Source: Xiphophorus maculatus
Taxonomy: Eukaryota; Chordata; Actinopteri; Cyprinodontiformes; Poeciliidae
Reading direction: 5' to 3'
DNA length: 64,000 nucleotides
Assembly: GCF_002775205.1 (NCBI RefSeq)
Contig: NC_036447.1
Location: 10,900,501 to 10,964,500, forward strand
This document shows, piece after piece, positions 12,900 through 25,500 of this stretch (position 1 is the stretch's first letter; the number at the start of each line of letters is the position of its first letter). Under the pieces are notes generated by a model that worked only from the letters and a program-made list of their open reading frames with translations, was not told the DNA's origin and ran no database searches. The position numbers and the translations under genes were made by a program.

Positions 12900-14120
12900 A
12901 TGAGCCAGAAACTGGGACTTTGTAGGCCAGTTGAATGAAGTGAGGACTCACCTTGCCCGCAAAGACCCAGCCTCTGACACACACCTTCAGCAGCCCCGTG
13001 GAGGAAACTCCAAGAGGTTTAATCCTGACCCTGCATGACTTCCCATCGAATCCAGAGACATGAGCTGATCCGTGCATGCCCACTGTCAAGTGCTGCCTGT
13101 CGGTGTGTATGCGGTTACCTGCGCTCCGGACAGGTGTCAACATCCCGCAGCCAATGGGAGGGGGGCGTCTGGGTGGACATGCCTGACTCCCTGTCTGTCT
13201 GCCTGCTGTTGATTGCGTCTTTGTAAGCGAAGTTTAACTTCACCGTCCAGCCCCAGCTCCAGCGCCACCGCCGCCCAACTAATATATGATCACTTGGTGT
13301 TGCACGCATCTCAAATTTGTGCAAGAATATCCCTTTTGGGAGTGGAGGGAGGAACGAATTGTCTTTTGGGAAAAGTCGGACTGTCCAATCCCTAGCCCAT
13401 CTTCCCCCCTCTGTCCAGGGAGGAAGAAAAAAAAAAAACATGCAACAGTGTCGCGCCTTGTGCCAGTCACCCATCTCCTGCCCTCCCTCCCTTTTAGAAA
13501 GGAAAAAAAAAAAAAACGTCTGCGTCTCCTCGCCGTGAGATTCCCTGTGCGCACCCAGTCCACTCATCCAGTTCTGGAACGATGGAGGGAAAGGGGGAAA
13601 GGGCAGCTTGTTGCTGCTACTGCTACTACTGCCATGTTACAGCTTCGAAAAATCCAAGCAGGATATTCCCAAACAGCTGGAAGGAGGTGATATATGGTGC
13701 TGCGCCCTCACGCTGGCTGGGCCCTCCCCAAAATGGACCGGTACTGTGCACTAACCTGGTTATTTTCAGCGCGTCACTGGCTCGCGTCCAATTATAGGTT
13801 TCCCTCCGAGGGCGCAGTAGTTGTTCTGAAAGAGGACCAGAAAACGGATCAAGAGCTCTAGACAGAGAAATGTCCGAGCATGTGCCTCTCAGCTGCACAT
13901 ATTCCTGCGGCGCGCTGACTCTCCCCTGTACGCGGGCCACCCAGGCCCGGGGCTGAACTCGGCCGCCGGTCCTCCTTAGCACGTCGCCTCCGGGGCGGCT
14001 CGTCTGCGCCTCTCTCAAGGTGTTCCCCCCTTTTTATCGATTCTGACTGTGTACATCCCGGGTTCATCACACCTCTCCCGTTATCTCCCTTCACCAGCAA
14101 CATGTTGGTGCACAGCGACC
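12900..14120. promoter_or_regulatory. CpG-rich block, probable promoter or 5' exon region
   Basis: In contrast to the AT-rich surroundings this block is GC-rich and full of CpG. It holds CCAAT-like ATTGG/CCAAT words, two poly-A runs (about 13429-13438 and 13504-13517) and, on the minus strand, two good splice donors: GGGCAAG|GTGAGT ending an exon at about 12957 and GAGCGCAG|GTAACC ending one at about 13121. This would fit the first exon of a gene transcribed to the left whose body lies mostly outside or is unrecognised, or a promoter serving the small gene to the right. I cannot identify a product; the open frames here are compositional. Confidence 0.4.
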
Positions 14121-14919
14121 TCTGGCGACACTGACTATGTAATTACTTCGATTACTTGCAAGCAGCTGGTAACTGTAGTGAGTGATTTACCGCTCTCTCT
14201 CTGAGGGGGTTCGCATTGGATCTCTTACAGGATAGCGTTTGGTTCCAAAAAGTGGAAAAATGTGAATTTTGGAAAATGTCATCTCAATATCTCTTTGTGA
14301 TGACATGGCATCCAGTGATAATAGTGAGAACAATTGCACTAATAAAGTTGTTAAGGTCAATAATGGACACATGAGATACTGGCCCTACTCTCCTTTCAGC
14401 TTAATGTTTGGGGCTTTGTTCCTATACAATCCACTAAATCACAAATATTTTGCATTTCGCTTTATTTTGCTGACATGCAGCTTTTATCAGTTGATTGTAA
14501 TTCGTTGTACTGCACCGTTTCAATTGTAACTTTCTTCATAATCATACCCCTGCGTATGATTTTTGACATCTTGTTCAAGGATCTCCGAGTCAGATTTTCT
14601 GTTTTGTCATCTCACATGGCTTCAGTCAGGTGCTTCACATAACGAGGTCGTTTTCTTCAAAATAAAAGCGGTTGCATGTCTGGGCCCTTTAAAAATAAAA
14701 GCGGGTAGACAAAACAGATTGAGTTTTCACTTTGGTTAGTCCTGCGTCTCAAAATATTTCACAACAGCGGCCTGTTGCGTAGCTTTGCCGTAAAACGCTT
14801 GTGCCGGGGAAGCTTTTATCGTGAAGACCCTACTCGGAAACGAGACGTGCTGTCGATGCGAGCTTTATTGTAGAATAGCAATGTCAGACTTTGTGTCTAA
14901 CGGGAACACCCCGGCTTCT

Positions 14920-14925
14920 TATATA
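14920..14925 (+). promoter_or_regulatory. TATA-like box upstream of the small membrane protein gene
   Basis: TATATA lies about 55 bp before a strong donor (GTGTGG|GTGAGT, exon end 14977). That donor pairs well with the pyrimidine-rich acceptor at 16639. Transcription starting about 30 bp below the box would give a short leader exon. This is inference from spacing and signals only. Confidence 0.35.
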
Positions 14926-14949
14926 GGATAATTCAGCACCAACGGGACG

Positions 14950-14977
14950 GATGTTGACCTCCGTCTGAACCGTGTGG
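14950..14977 (+). other. Probable noncoding leader exon (end at donor 14977)
   Basis: The sequence ends in GTGTGG|GTGAGT, a near-consensus donor. The next good acceptor on this strand is the CTCTCCTCTCCCTTCAG just before 16640. Any ATG here is followed within a few codons by a stop, so the leader would be untranslated. The 5' limit is a guess from the TATA-like box. Confidence 0.35.
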
Positions 14978-15319
14978 GTGAGTTTCACTTCGTCTTCCTG
15001 AGCTCAGCTGGATCTCTCTGTACGCCACACTCCCATCGCCTTGTTGCTGATGTCCTGAAAGTTAGGACGCAGTGGAGATTCAGACCTGACATGTTGACGC
15101 TTTCTGAGCATGATTTAAAAAAAAAAAAAAGCCAGGTGATGAGCATGGCATCTGGTTAACTGATGACACCTGATGACGTCACCATGTGTTGAACGAATCA
15201 CTGAGGAATAGACAGAGCCTGCATGTATAGAGATAAACAGCGGTTCCTGTTACTTTAACAGGTGGACAAACTGTCCTGGTGACAACTGTGTATATATAGA
15301 AATTTGTATGTCAAGCGAA

Positions 15320-15950
15320 GACTGTCAAATTGTATTTTGTGTAGTCAAACCACAAACTACAGTGATGTCATTGCTTAGAGTAGAACACAAATTACTTTTG
15401 TCTTTTGTTTTTCTTACAAATACAAATCAGAAACATATAACATACATTTGTATCCATCCCCATTTACCTTGTAGCCCCTGATTAAAATTGGGCATCCAAT
15501 TGCTGCAAGTTGGTAAAGTTCATCTGTGAATTTAATGTCAGTATAAAGCAGTTTTTTATTTTGATAACATAAATGAACAGGATCATGAAAACCAAGGAAC
15601 ACAGCACGGAGGTAAGGGATAAACTACTAATTAATCTAAAAGTGGAAAGATTGGCCCCACTGAAACACTACTAAGACATGACTGTACACCTGAACTGACA
15701 AGCTGGCCAATGACAGCATTAATCAGAGAAGCAGCCAACAGGTCTAACATTGGAAGAGGTGCAGAGATTTACAGCTCAGGTGGGAAAATATATTGTTATT
15801 CAGGTGTTATTAGAAGTGGCGAGAAGGAAGGTTCTTTTGAAAGAGCCTCAAGAAGTCCTGCTTGCAGTTTGCTACAAGCAATGGGGAAACAGCAAATGTG
15901 AATGGAGGCACTCTGTTTAGATAAGAAAGACTACAAAACCATCTTCTGGG
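15320..15950 (+). mobile_element. Tc1-like transposon relic, left two thirds
   Basis: Blocks matching the fish Tc1 consensus occur in order: terminal-repeat-like sequence near 15345, 'ccaattgct' near 15496, 'accaaggaacacagc' at 15590, 'gcattaatcagagaagcagccaa' near 15716, 'cagctcaggtggga' near 15773 and 'gaagtcctgcttgcagttt' near 15850. The right third is missing. It lies in the intron of the small gene and is heavily decayed. Confidence 0.75.
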
Positions 15951-16639
15951 TTTTACCAAGTTGATTAAAGGCACAGTGACATTATATGTAAAGTCCCTCA
16001 CTAAAAGTAACAAAAAAATCACTCTACTCACATTGGCATTTAGCAAACAAAACAGATAATCATCAATTACCTAAAACAAGCAACATCTAGTCTGATTTAC
16101 TGTCAAAGGGAGAAAAAAAACTTTGTGTTTTTGAACAGCAAATATTAACAAATGGGGAAGAAGGCAGTGTTATGTTTAAACCTGTCGATGTCTACATTAG
16201 GAGCAATAATTAAATAGTATGAAACAACAAACAAGGATGAAGACCCAAGTTTACATTGGCACAACACACTCTGATAGGCAGAACCATAAGTTAGGAAAAC
16301 AAAATCTCCCAACAAACAGTTGTATATATTTGTACCACACTTTGTGACAAAGGAAGACCGAATGCTGCCATGTTGCCGAAGGACAGAGAGCAAGGGCTGT
16401 CAATAAGTGCAGCCCATTATTTCATAATGTTGGATTTTGTTTCTCCACTAAACACATGAGCAGACGATGACTGAAAAATGAAAATAAAAAAAACCCCAAA
16501 CTGTTAAATAATGTATTTTTGTGATTACCCATTAAATTAGGTAATCACATAAAGAGCAAGTCCAAACTGGTTGCTGAATGTGAAGTTTAGTTCTCAGCCC
16601 ACACGCTGCAGTGAGTGTCACCCTCTCCTCTCCCTTCAG

Positions 16640-16908
16640 AGCAGAGCTGCAGACCAGCAGCTGATGAGGCGGCAGGTCGGCCGCAGGCGGCACTCTCGAT
16701 GGTCTCCCCCACCATGAAGGCGGTGGTGGATGCCGTGTGGGCGGTGTGGAGCATCGGCGCCTCCATCTATGACTACATCCACACCAACGCCATGGAGGAG
16801 CGCATCCACGCCCTGGAGAACGTCATAACCATCCATCAGTGTGTGATCGGGCTGCTGTCTGCCGGTGTGCTGGCTCTCTTCACCTACATCCTCTTCAAGA
16901 AGCTCTGA
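16640..16908 (+). CDS. Unrecognised small tail-anchored-like membrane protein
   Basis: A good acceptor (CTCTCCTCTCCCTTCAG) opens an exon at 16640. The first ATG after it is at 16699 and gives 69 residues; an ATG at 16615 would give 97 but lies inside the intron's pyrimidine tract, so I prefer 16699 (ATG context CTCTCGATGG). The protein has an amphipathic start, a stretch with heptad-like spacing (NAMEERIHALENVITIHQ) and one C-terminal membrane helix (about residues 47-66, VIGLLSAGVLALFTYILF) ending in FKKL. The small size and C-terminal helix suggest a tail-anchored or single-span protein, cytosolic N-terminus, function unknown. A poly(A) signal AATAAA lies at 17298-17303. I do not recognise the family. 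GC-rich codon use, unlike its AT-rich surroundings, supports real coding. Confidence 0.7.
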
Positions 16909-17309
16909 CCCGATGACCTGAAGAGGAAAACTGATGCCGAGTGTGAGAAAGGAGAGCATTCTGGGATGGTGGAGGATACTTGTAGTTTTCCGCGGTGAAA
17001 GCCAACATGCATGTCTGCACAGTTTGCTACGTTGGAAGGAGAGAACTGTGTAAAATATTGCCATCCACATTGAAAGCGTTTTTATTATTTCATCATCACT
17101 GCAGGATTTTTAAAAGCAGTCGTTGATTTTCCACTGTCCTGATTTTTTTATTATTATTATTATTATTTTTGAAGGGATGACTAAATAGTTTTGCTCATTT
17201 TGATTTCTTGATTAGGTTTAAAATGTTCTGTTAATTTACAAGGTAACGAAACTCAATATACTCTCCTTAAATTTAGCCTTAATAGATTTTATATAAAAAT
17301 AAAAGCATT

Positions 17310-18075
17310 TACATTGTTGACTAACATACATCCAACACATATTTCTCAGGTAACATAAGGAAACTCTCCAGCATCCAAAGGAAATGTCACTCAACTTCTT
17401 CACTTTCTTTTAAAGACAGCTGTTGTTGTTCACGCAATGTTCCTGTCAACAAAAAGTCCAGTCAGCATCATGGGAAATATATCCTTTAAGAGTATAGAAG
17501 TCTTCTACAGACAAATTTAGTTTATAGCGGCATTTAGTAACTTAAATAACAATGATAAAAATGTTATTATTCTTAAATATAGCTCTAAAAACAAATGCAG
17601 GTTTAAGATTTTTTTCTTCATTTTTCCATGGAATAACTATTGAATTTCCACAACAAAATGACACTTTAAAAGTGTTAGTGACAGATTTTTTTTCTTGCCA
17701 TTATGTTGGAAACGTAATTTTTTTTTAACCTTTTTACATAATTTTTCACAAATAACACCCCACAGTAGCAAACACATCTATCCTCTTTTGGAAATGTATT
17801 TATTTTAAAATTGGCAATCTCTATGAAAGATATTTATCAGAATTTACAGTTTGTCTTTTTTTTTCCCAAAGGTCAGGTAACATTTGCGTCTCTTAGCATT
17901 TTATTTAGCTGGACTGAGGAGAAAAATTACGTTTTGGACTGTAAAGGTTTTAATCCCCTGACTTAAACCCAGAGATATGTTTTTGTTTAACCCAATTTTT
18001 AAATTTACTCTGTTGTGGTCAGGAACATGTTGCTCCATTAGAGTTTAAGAGACTTTACTGTTAGTGTGCTTCACA
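17310..18075. other. AT-rich noncoding stretch
   Basis: I see nothing with a recognisable family. A short (TTA)n run lies just upstream, at about 17148-17166, inside the likely 3' UTR of the small gene. Confidence 0.5.
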
Positions 18076-18079
18076 TTAA

Positions 18080-18745
18080 CATTTTCACATCCAACCACAA
18101 ACATCCCTGGATTTTAACAGGAGTTTATGTGATAGACCAGCACAATGTAGTGAAAATTGTGAAGTGGATGGAAGGAAGTAAAGGGTTCTACGTTTTTCAC
18201 TAAGATCTTCATTGTCCTCCATCATTGCCTTGTATTTTACAGTATTTCATCCACTTCTCATGTCCCAGCTGAAGAACAGCAGCCCACAGCATGACGCTGC
18301 TATGACCCAGTCGTACCATTATGATAATGTGTAGTTCAGTGTTTCACGTGGCCCAGGTCTTTTTTTATGTCTCACACTTTCTACTTTTTAAGTTTTTGTA
18401 ACATTCTAGACATTTGAGTGTAAGGGCATTTTGCTACTTTGGTTACATCTGGAATAATTTGGGTCAGCTGTATTTCAAAATGTAAAGTTTTCCAGACTGC
18501 CACTTGGTGTCTGGTTGTTTTGTTACCTGAGCCGAAGCTTCTTGTGACTCCCATGACCATAACCCTAATGAAGAATTACGATACCTGCTCATTTCGGTCA
18601 CTAATGGAGGCTGTTAGTTGTACTGGGTTTTCTTTACTTGTAGTAAAAGGGGCATTGATGTTCATTTTGAAAACCTACTTCCACTTTATAATTGTGCTCT
18701 ACTTTGTGATGGTGATGGCTTAAAATGTTTTGAAATTTTAAACCA
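18080..18745 (-). mobile_element. Tc1-like transposon relic with both ends, internally deleted
   Basis: The left end reads 'aaccacaaacatccctgg..tttatgtgatagaccagcacaa' and the right end carries its inverse, 'ccactttataattgtgctctactttgtgatgg', so both terminal repeats remain. Between them, near 18270-18300, is 'cagcagcccacagcatgacgctgct', the reverse of the transposase GG(G)SIMLWG block. Most of the transposase is gone. The copy is inactive. Confidence 0.8.
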
Positions 18746-19437
18746 AGTACTTTTACAAGCTGTTCTACATTAGCCGAATGCATTTTCTACTTGCTTGATA
18801 TGTTGCATAGAATATGAAGATCTATTTTATGTGCTTTTTTTCCCCATAAACATTGTATACCTCATAACCAAGACTTTAGGTACCACTGCGGTAAAAATAA
18901 GCCACTATTTTTAAGTGTCCTTAAAAGCTGTAATTAAATATAGAGGTTTATTGCCATTTTAATGTTTCATATAGGTTGGTTTGTACTTTAAACAGTTTCA
19001 GATTATTTTTTTACATTAAGGTTGCAACTACTATGAGAATATTTATAGTGAAGGCAAACACTGGATCTATGTGCTGGTATTTTAGCGGGATCAGAAAACA
19101 CAGCCAGATCAAACATTTTTTTTAATAGAACAGCCGTAAAAGTTGGTATTGTGAAAAAAAAAAAAGTAGAATTCACAGAACCAAATGAATTGTTGGCTTC
19201 TTTAACTGGAACATGACTAGAACCCTAAAGAAGAATCAACAAGCTCCTTCATGCTGCACAATTTTCCCATAGTAAAATTTAAAAAGCATATAATTAATTT
19301 ACACTTTTGTGTAACTCTGGTCACAGAAGGCACTGAACTCGAATTACATCTAACAACCACTTAAATATAAAAAAAATATATAGCAGTGTTGAAAATGACA
19401 CAAAATTTCAGGAGATTGCTTGGGGTAAAAATCTTGA

Positions 19438-19443
19438 TTTATT
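19438..19443 (-). terminator. utp6: UTP6 poly(A) signal
   Basis: AATAAA on the minus strand, about 150 nt past the UTP6 stop codon at 19589-19591, and the first such hexamer downstream. Confidence 0.6.
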
Positions 19444-19588
19444 TTAGCTAAAGGCCAATTGGCTTCAACCTGGTTCATGCACCTATCACTATTCTTTTGC
19501 AAAATTACAATGTTTAAGGTAATTATTAGCGTAACACCACGTGCAGATGTGGTCGTTTGGCATTTTAGGCTGCATCTTTCAGTTCCCC

Positions 19589-22500
19589 TCACAAGTGTCC
19601 GGTCTGAAGCAGAGTGTATTTGGAGGTGAATCTCTCCATGCTCTCCCCCTCCAGGAACTTCATGGCTCTCCAGTGGATCTTTGCGCAGTTTTCTGGCCGG
19701 CCAAGCGCTCCCATCTCCTCCTGGATGTACTGCAGCCACAGGTCTTTGGGAAAAAAAAAAAAAAAGAGAGAATGTTGCATTTTAAACATAACAGCACTGT
19801 TTGAAAAGTTTATGACCTTGTGTCAAATGTAATGCCCTTTGGTCCTTAAATCAAGCCTTGGTGTTAGCCAATTCTGCTCAAATGTTTTTATTGAAATTCT
19901 CTAGTTTTTGCAGAGAGAGTCGTTACTCATCTGTCTCTGTTTAACGTGAAGCTATAAATAAAAGTTTTTAACCAACAGTTCTTCTGCTGGTTTTTCAACC
20001 TGGACTCACCATCATCTGCAGAGCCAAACTCCTGCAATGCTCTCTCATAATAATCTCTCAGATTGTTAATCTTCGGAGTTTCCTGCAGAACAAATAAAAT
20101 TATTCACACACTTAAAATCAGAGCTGGCCCGAGGCATCAGTAAACCGCTTCTTTCCTTTCAGTTCTTCCTCTTCTTTATACAAATTATAAACCAGCACAT
20201 TACACAAAATTATTAGTGGAAAGTAACAGTGGTCATACATACTTGTTCCTTCTCGATTTGAATCATGCTGGTGAAAAACCTCTTAGACAACGGACGATTT
20301 TCTTGTAAACTATGGAAGAAAGGGAAAACTTGTGCAATCTTCAATTTGTCTTTAAAACATGAAAGATGTTTAAGGATTATTCTCCACTCCTTTTTCCTTC
20401 CCTCTAAGTTTTTATTTGTTTGAGGGGCACACTACCTTGTAAAGGTCTTTCTGGCTTTCTTATATCCTCCAACTGAGTAAGACCATTCGAGATAGAGCTC
20501 TTTCATCTCCATGGCGATAGCCGTGACAGTGGACAGCAAACCTCTCTGAGAGCAAAGAGATGAAATGTCTGAAAATACTGCAAAATGTCAATGTAATCTA
20601 ATTCACAAAGGAGTGCTTTTGTGTCCAATTGTTGAAAGCAAAAAAACGTTTCAACATGCTGCTCTTTCAGGCTTGCCACTTTGCTGAAGGGGAGGATTGG
20701 TGCTACCTTAAAGATTGCTTCCGTCTCCTCAGCACTCTGGTTGGCCATGCTCCACTGAAGCTGCAGCTGCCATAGTGATAGACTCTCCTGAACAAAAGAA
20801 CTGAATATTACCACCACAAGCTTACATAAAATGCAGAACAACTTTCATTACTCTACAATTATGACATGAGTCCATTTTAGAGCAATTCATAAAAAATTAT
20901 TAACATAACATAATTAACATAATTATTAACATAATTTTTCAGTGGGGAAAAAGTGGAGAAACCCTTATGTGATTTAAGATGTCGAGAATGATTTAATGAA
21001 TTAATTTCACTGTACTTTAAATATACTAGAATAGGAAATGTTAAATAAATATAATACAACAATCCAAATTCATCTTTAAGTTCAGGAAGACCAGAATAAA
21101 AAGACATTATACCACTATCCTGAACACACTTCTTTTAACCCGGGGTGTGTTTTACAATTTATGCAGGACTTTATACACTATATCCCAATGAAAACTTGAT
21201 GGCTAATACATGACAATAATAAGTCATGTATGCTACACATCTGGAAAGAAGATGTGGAAGTTGTTGGTGTGACCAAGCAGTCCCAGATTAAATAAGACTC
21301 ATTTTTACACATTTAGTTGCTAAGTACATCGATTGCATCGAGATCTGAAGCAAAATAAATCATTTATAATCTTAAAAATATGAAATCAACATTTATGTAA
21401 TCTCTAATAAACTCAAATTTTTACTTCTACATTTTAAAAACTGTGCATTTATATAATAAGGGTAAGTAGAGTATTATTCATTGCAACAGAAACACCGGAG
21501 TACTCTACATACCAAACCCAAACCCTGTAGGTTCACACATGTGCTCCACACTTTAGCAAACAGAGAGGAAAGACTTGCATAATGAGCGATTTGTAATCCT
21601 CCTCTAGTAGCTACTTTACAGAGCTAGAGTTGGGAAACCCCACCACAACAAGCCGCTGTTCTGCAGACAGCCATCAAGGTGTTTGAGTTTAAAGTATGTG
21701 TGTGAGGAGAAATGCACCAATAATTGATCGTGTTGCATTTATGCTCGACAGCTAATGTTCAGCCGGTCCTCAGTTTGTCTCACATACAGGCAGAGGGTGC
21801 AGTGAACGGTATGGAGCGGAGACTAATTGGGCCAAGGAGATGACCCACTTCTGGTAATGTGCCAGTGGGTAACAAGTGTGACTCTGTTCTCCAGAGCGCA
21901 ATTAAATTGGTTATTGTAACAGCTTGTGTGTGCCTCGGAAATGATCAAACTAGATGAGAATAAGAAATAAAGACTAATTATTTGGATGTATGTGTGACTG
22001 TGTGTATACCTTGGGATTAACATGTGTGAGAGCGTCGTGGAACAGCTTGGCCATGTCTCCACACCCCAGCTGCATTAACGTTTGCAGACAGAGACTCCAG
22101 ACGGACACAGATTGGTTGTAGCGCTGCGTGGCCGACAAGGCAAGGGTGGCTGCAGCTTCGGCATCCCCAGACGACAGCAGGATCTCCAGCTGGTCACACG
22201 GAGAGCATCAGGTTTGATTCTAAACATCTTTTCAGGGCATTTCTTCTACTTTTTTAACAGAATCTCTACCCATAAAAAACACTGAGGTCGTTATCTGCTC
22301 CTAGCAACACTTGCACTGTTATTGCTTTCAATGCATTATCACATTATAAACTGTAAAGCTCTACTCTCAACGATTTTAGTTTTAAAATCAAAACTAGGTC
22401 TAAAATCCTCCTTCAAATAGGACTTGTAAATAAGCTAGTTTTAATTTGACAAAAGGTAAAAGTTTTCTTTAACAAAAACTTTAGCCGGTCTACATGAAAG

Positions 22501-25500
22501 CTAAAAAAGAAGTTACAATGTTAAAACACTGGGGGTAACAAAGATATGTTGGTTGAGAAGTTATTTGGAAAGACAAGTTATCGAACGCTTTGTGCAGAGT
22601 TCCCCATGGCTCCGTTCTTGACCCACTGTTATTTCTTTGGTACATCTATGAACCTGGCAAGCTTTTCAAATTATTGCTCTAAAGCCTTTTAACACAGGCG
22701 TTAAGACTGACCTACATTAAAATGGTTTGCTTTAAGAGCATAATTTGTGAACTGTGAAGCCAGCAGTATACATATCAGCATCAATGAATGAACATTCAGG
22801 GGGTCTTACCCAGTTTTTGTAAAAATTCTCCTTCAGCAGTGAGGAGTCATGGGCACGTTGTAAAACTTCCAACAGCCTCTCTTGCCTCTGTGACACAAAC
22901 ATAAACATGTGAAGCAATTTACTCCTCCACCTCTTAAATATTTTACCCCCTGAAACTTCACAGTACATAAGAACTAAAAGTACAATTTGTTATTTCCCTA
23001 CTTTTTCCTTGAGCTCCTGGACGTTGGTCTTCCTCTTTAGTCTTTCCAAGCAGAAAACAACATAGCGAGTCCACATCGGCTCTGAAAGCAAAAAAAAGCA
23101 GCAATTTCTTATCCAGACATGTAAGTGGGGGTAATGGTATCAACATAGAGTGTACGTATAATGTTAGAAAATCCAACCATGATTTTATTGATAACATAAT
23201 TTGTCAGTGCTCTAACCACTGTTGAGGCTCTTGAGGCCTTCTTCATAGACCTGGCAGCAGCGCTCCTCTCTGCGGTTAATGTCCGAGGCCCGGCCTTTGG
23301 CGGTGTAGAGCTCCTCATCCACCCCTGGGGCCTCCAACTCCCTCTTAGCCATGAAATCCCACGTCAAGCTGTCCTCTGTGTAGTTGGCCTGCAAGCTGCA
23401 AATAGAGGAAGCAGGAAAGGTGCTGCCTGAACATGGAGTGCTGCTGGAGTTCAATAATTCAATCTCGGACAGATGGTAAAGAAAAAAATAAGCACATCTA
23501 AAGTTATGTTTTCTTCTTACTCTTGCAGGATGGAGTCTTGGAGTTCTTTGGTAAAATCAAAGATGGCTGCTATGTTCAGGAGTGAGATTACAAATTCTGC
23601 TTCTGTGGGGCACAATGCCAACAACAAATAAATCCTTGTTCATATTCAAGTCTGTGTAATAAAAGCTAATAAAAACTAACTAAAACTACTAATTAGATAT
23701 TTAACACGTTTTTACAGAAGAGTAAAATAAATCATACCTTTGATTTTTGCCGTAGCATCTTTGTACACAACATCTGCCAGTTTTCCACTAAGGATCTCTG
23801 GAGAAAACTCATATTCACCCTGGAAGGTATCAACAGAAAATCCTGACACAGCATGTCAGGTCACAGGCTCTACTGAGCCTGGCAACATTTCTCCAACCTA
23901 ACAAGTTTTAACAGTCACAACAAGACAAATGTCACTGTCACTTTTTGGGGTTTTATGTAATAGAGCAACTCAAACAAATGATTAATACAGCTGGTTAACA
24001 AAGAAGAATTGACATAACCTGCAGCTGTAATTACAGTGAAAGGCTGTCCTACACAAATAGTACTTTGCCATTAAATATACTGACATGGCACAATTTTCAG
24101 CAATTTTATTTATTGTTTTGCTTTTCACTTCCAATCATGAGCTATTTATGCCGACCTATCGAACAAGTCCCAATAAACATGTTACATGTAGGTGTAACAT
24201 GACAGAAACTGAAAAGCCGAGATTCTTTAGCAAGATAAAGCCCTCACCAACTCCATTTCGGCTTTCTCCAGCTCTTCCTTCTGCTTCCTCAGTTTCTCAC
24301 AGTGCAGCAGCTCCATACGGAAATACTGATGCACACAAGGATGGAGAATTCAGAAGAACATGACAGAAATTGCACTCATTCTTGCATTCACACACTTGGG
24401 TCTTTTCCATTTCCCCGCTTTACCTCCTGGTAGACCTTCTTGTTGTCTGGGTGGAAACGCAGCGCTCGCAGGAACAAGTGTCGGGCACTCTCAGAGGAAT
24501 TTCGGTCCTCAAGCTCACTCTTGGCAGCCATGATCCACAATGCTAGCGTAAAAAGCTTAAGTTTAGTTCTTCTGAATTCATATCATGGACCATCAAGCAA
24601 TATTGGGACTCTCCATTGATGCTGTGTTTTCTTTACCTGGTTTGTCAGGGTGGATAGCTAACATAGACGAGAACACCTTGCTGATCTGACCTTTGGTTTC
24701 CTGATGAGAGAAGCCCAACAGAAGTTAATAGCAGTATCAACAGGCATAGACTGTGCGAGTATGAAAAGAGATTCAGAGAGCTCTACATACCCATTTCTTG
24801 CAGAAAGCAACATGTGAAAGCCACAGCTGCACATCATCCTGTTCATAAAAAGACATCAGAATATTGATGAAATGATACACAAAACAAAAATGTTATAGGA
24901 GTTTGAGTGAAGGCTATTTTGATTCCTTTCTGACCCGTTCACTTTTTTGTTAGTTGCTCTGACCTGAAACACTTTTTAAATGCTCCATTTTCAATACTTG
25001 TTACACACAGGAAGATCATTAGTGGTGCACCGCCTCCAAACTCAATATTCCATCTAAATAGGGATCCACTTTCTGTAAGTGTCTGTCCAATGCAAAGATG
25101 AGAAAGGATTGCGCCGTGGGACTAGCCATTAGCTTCCATCTCCAACACAAACCAATCTGGTTTTATTTTAAATGAAGACACCAAAAGAATCGCCTTAAAA
25201 ATCCTCAACTAACCACTCAACAGAAATTTTCCCTGCAATTTAAGAAATATAAGCCCCCAATGCTAAACCTAAAAAAAAAGCCTTCATTATCACTTAGCAG
25301 CAAAATTGCGTTGTAAGAAAAATGCTACTAAGAATGTAGCATCTAAAAGAAAAGTTACAATGAAGAAAGTACAAAGATTGTGCAGAGAATGCCAGGACAG
25401 TCTCCTACTAGCTGTTGCCACAGCAGCATAGATTGGTCGACATCAGCAGCTGATGTTGGAGGTAGTGAGGCAAAGCCTTTTTTTACAAAGGCCTTTTTGT

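Noticed and set aside
13115-14103. Long open frames on both strands in the CpG-rich block
   Set aside because: GC-rich sequence has few stops; the frames contain poly-Lys/poly-Phe from A/T runs and match no family.
16615-16698. Upstream ATG at 16615 as start of the small membrane protein
   Set aside because: It lies before the acceptor at 16639 and would be spliced out; the N-terminal 28 residues it adds are low in family-like character.
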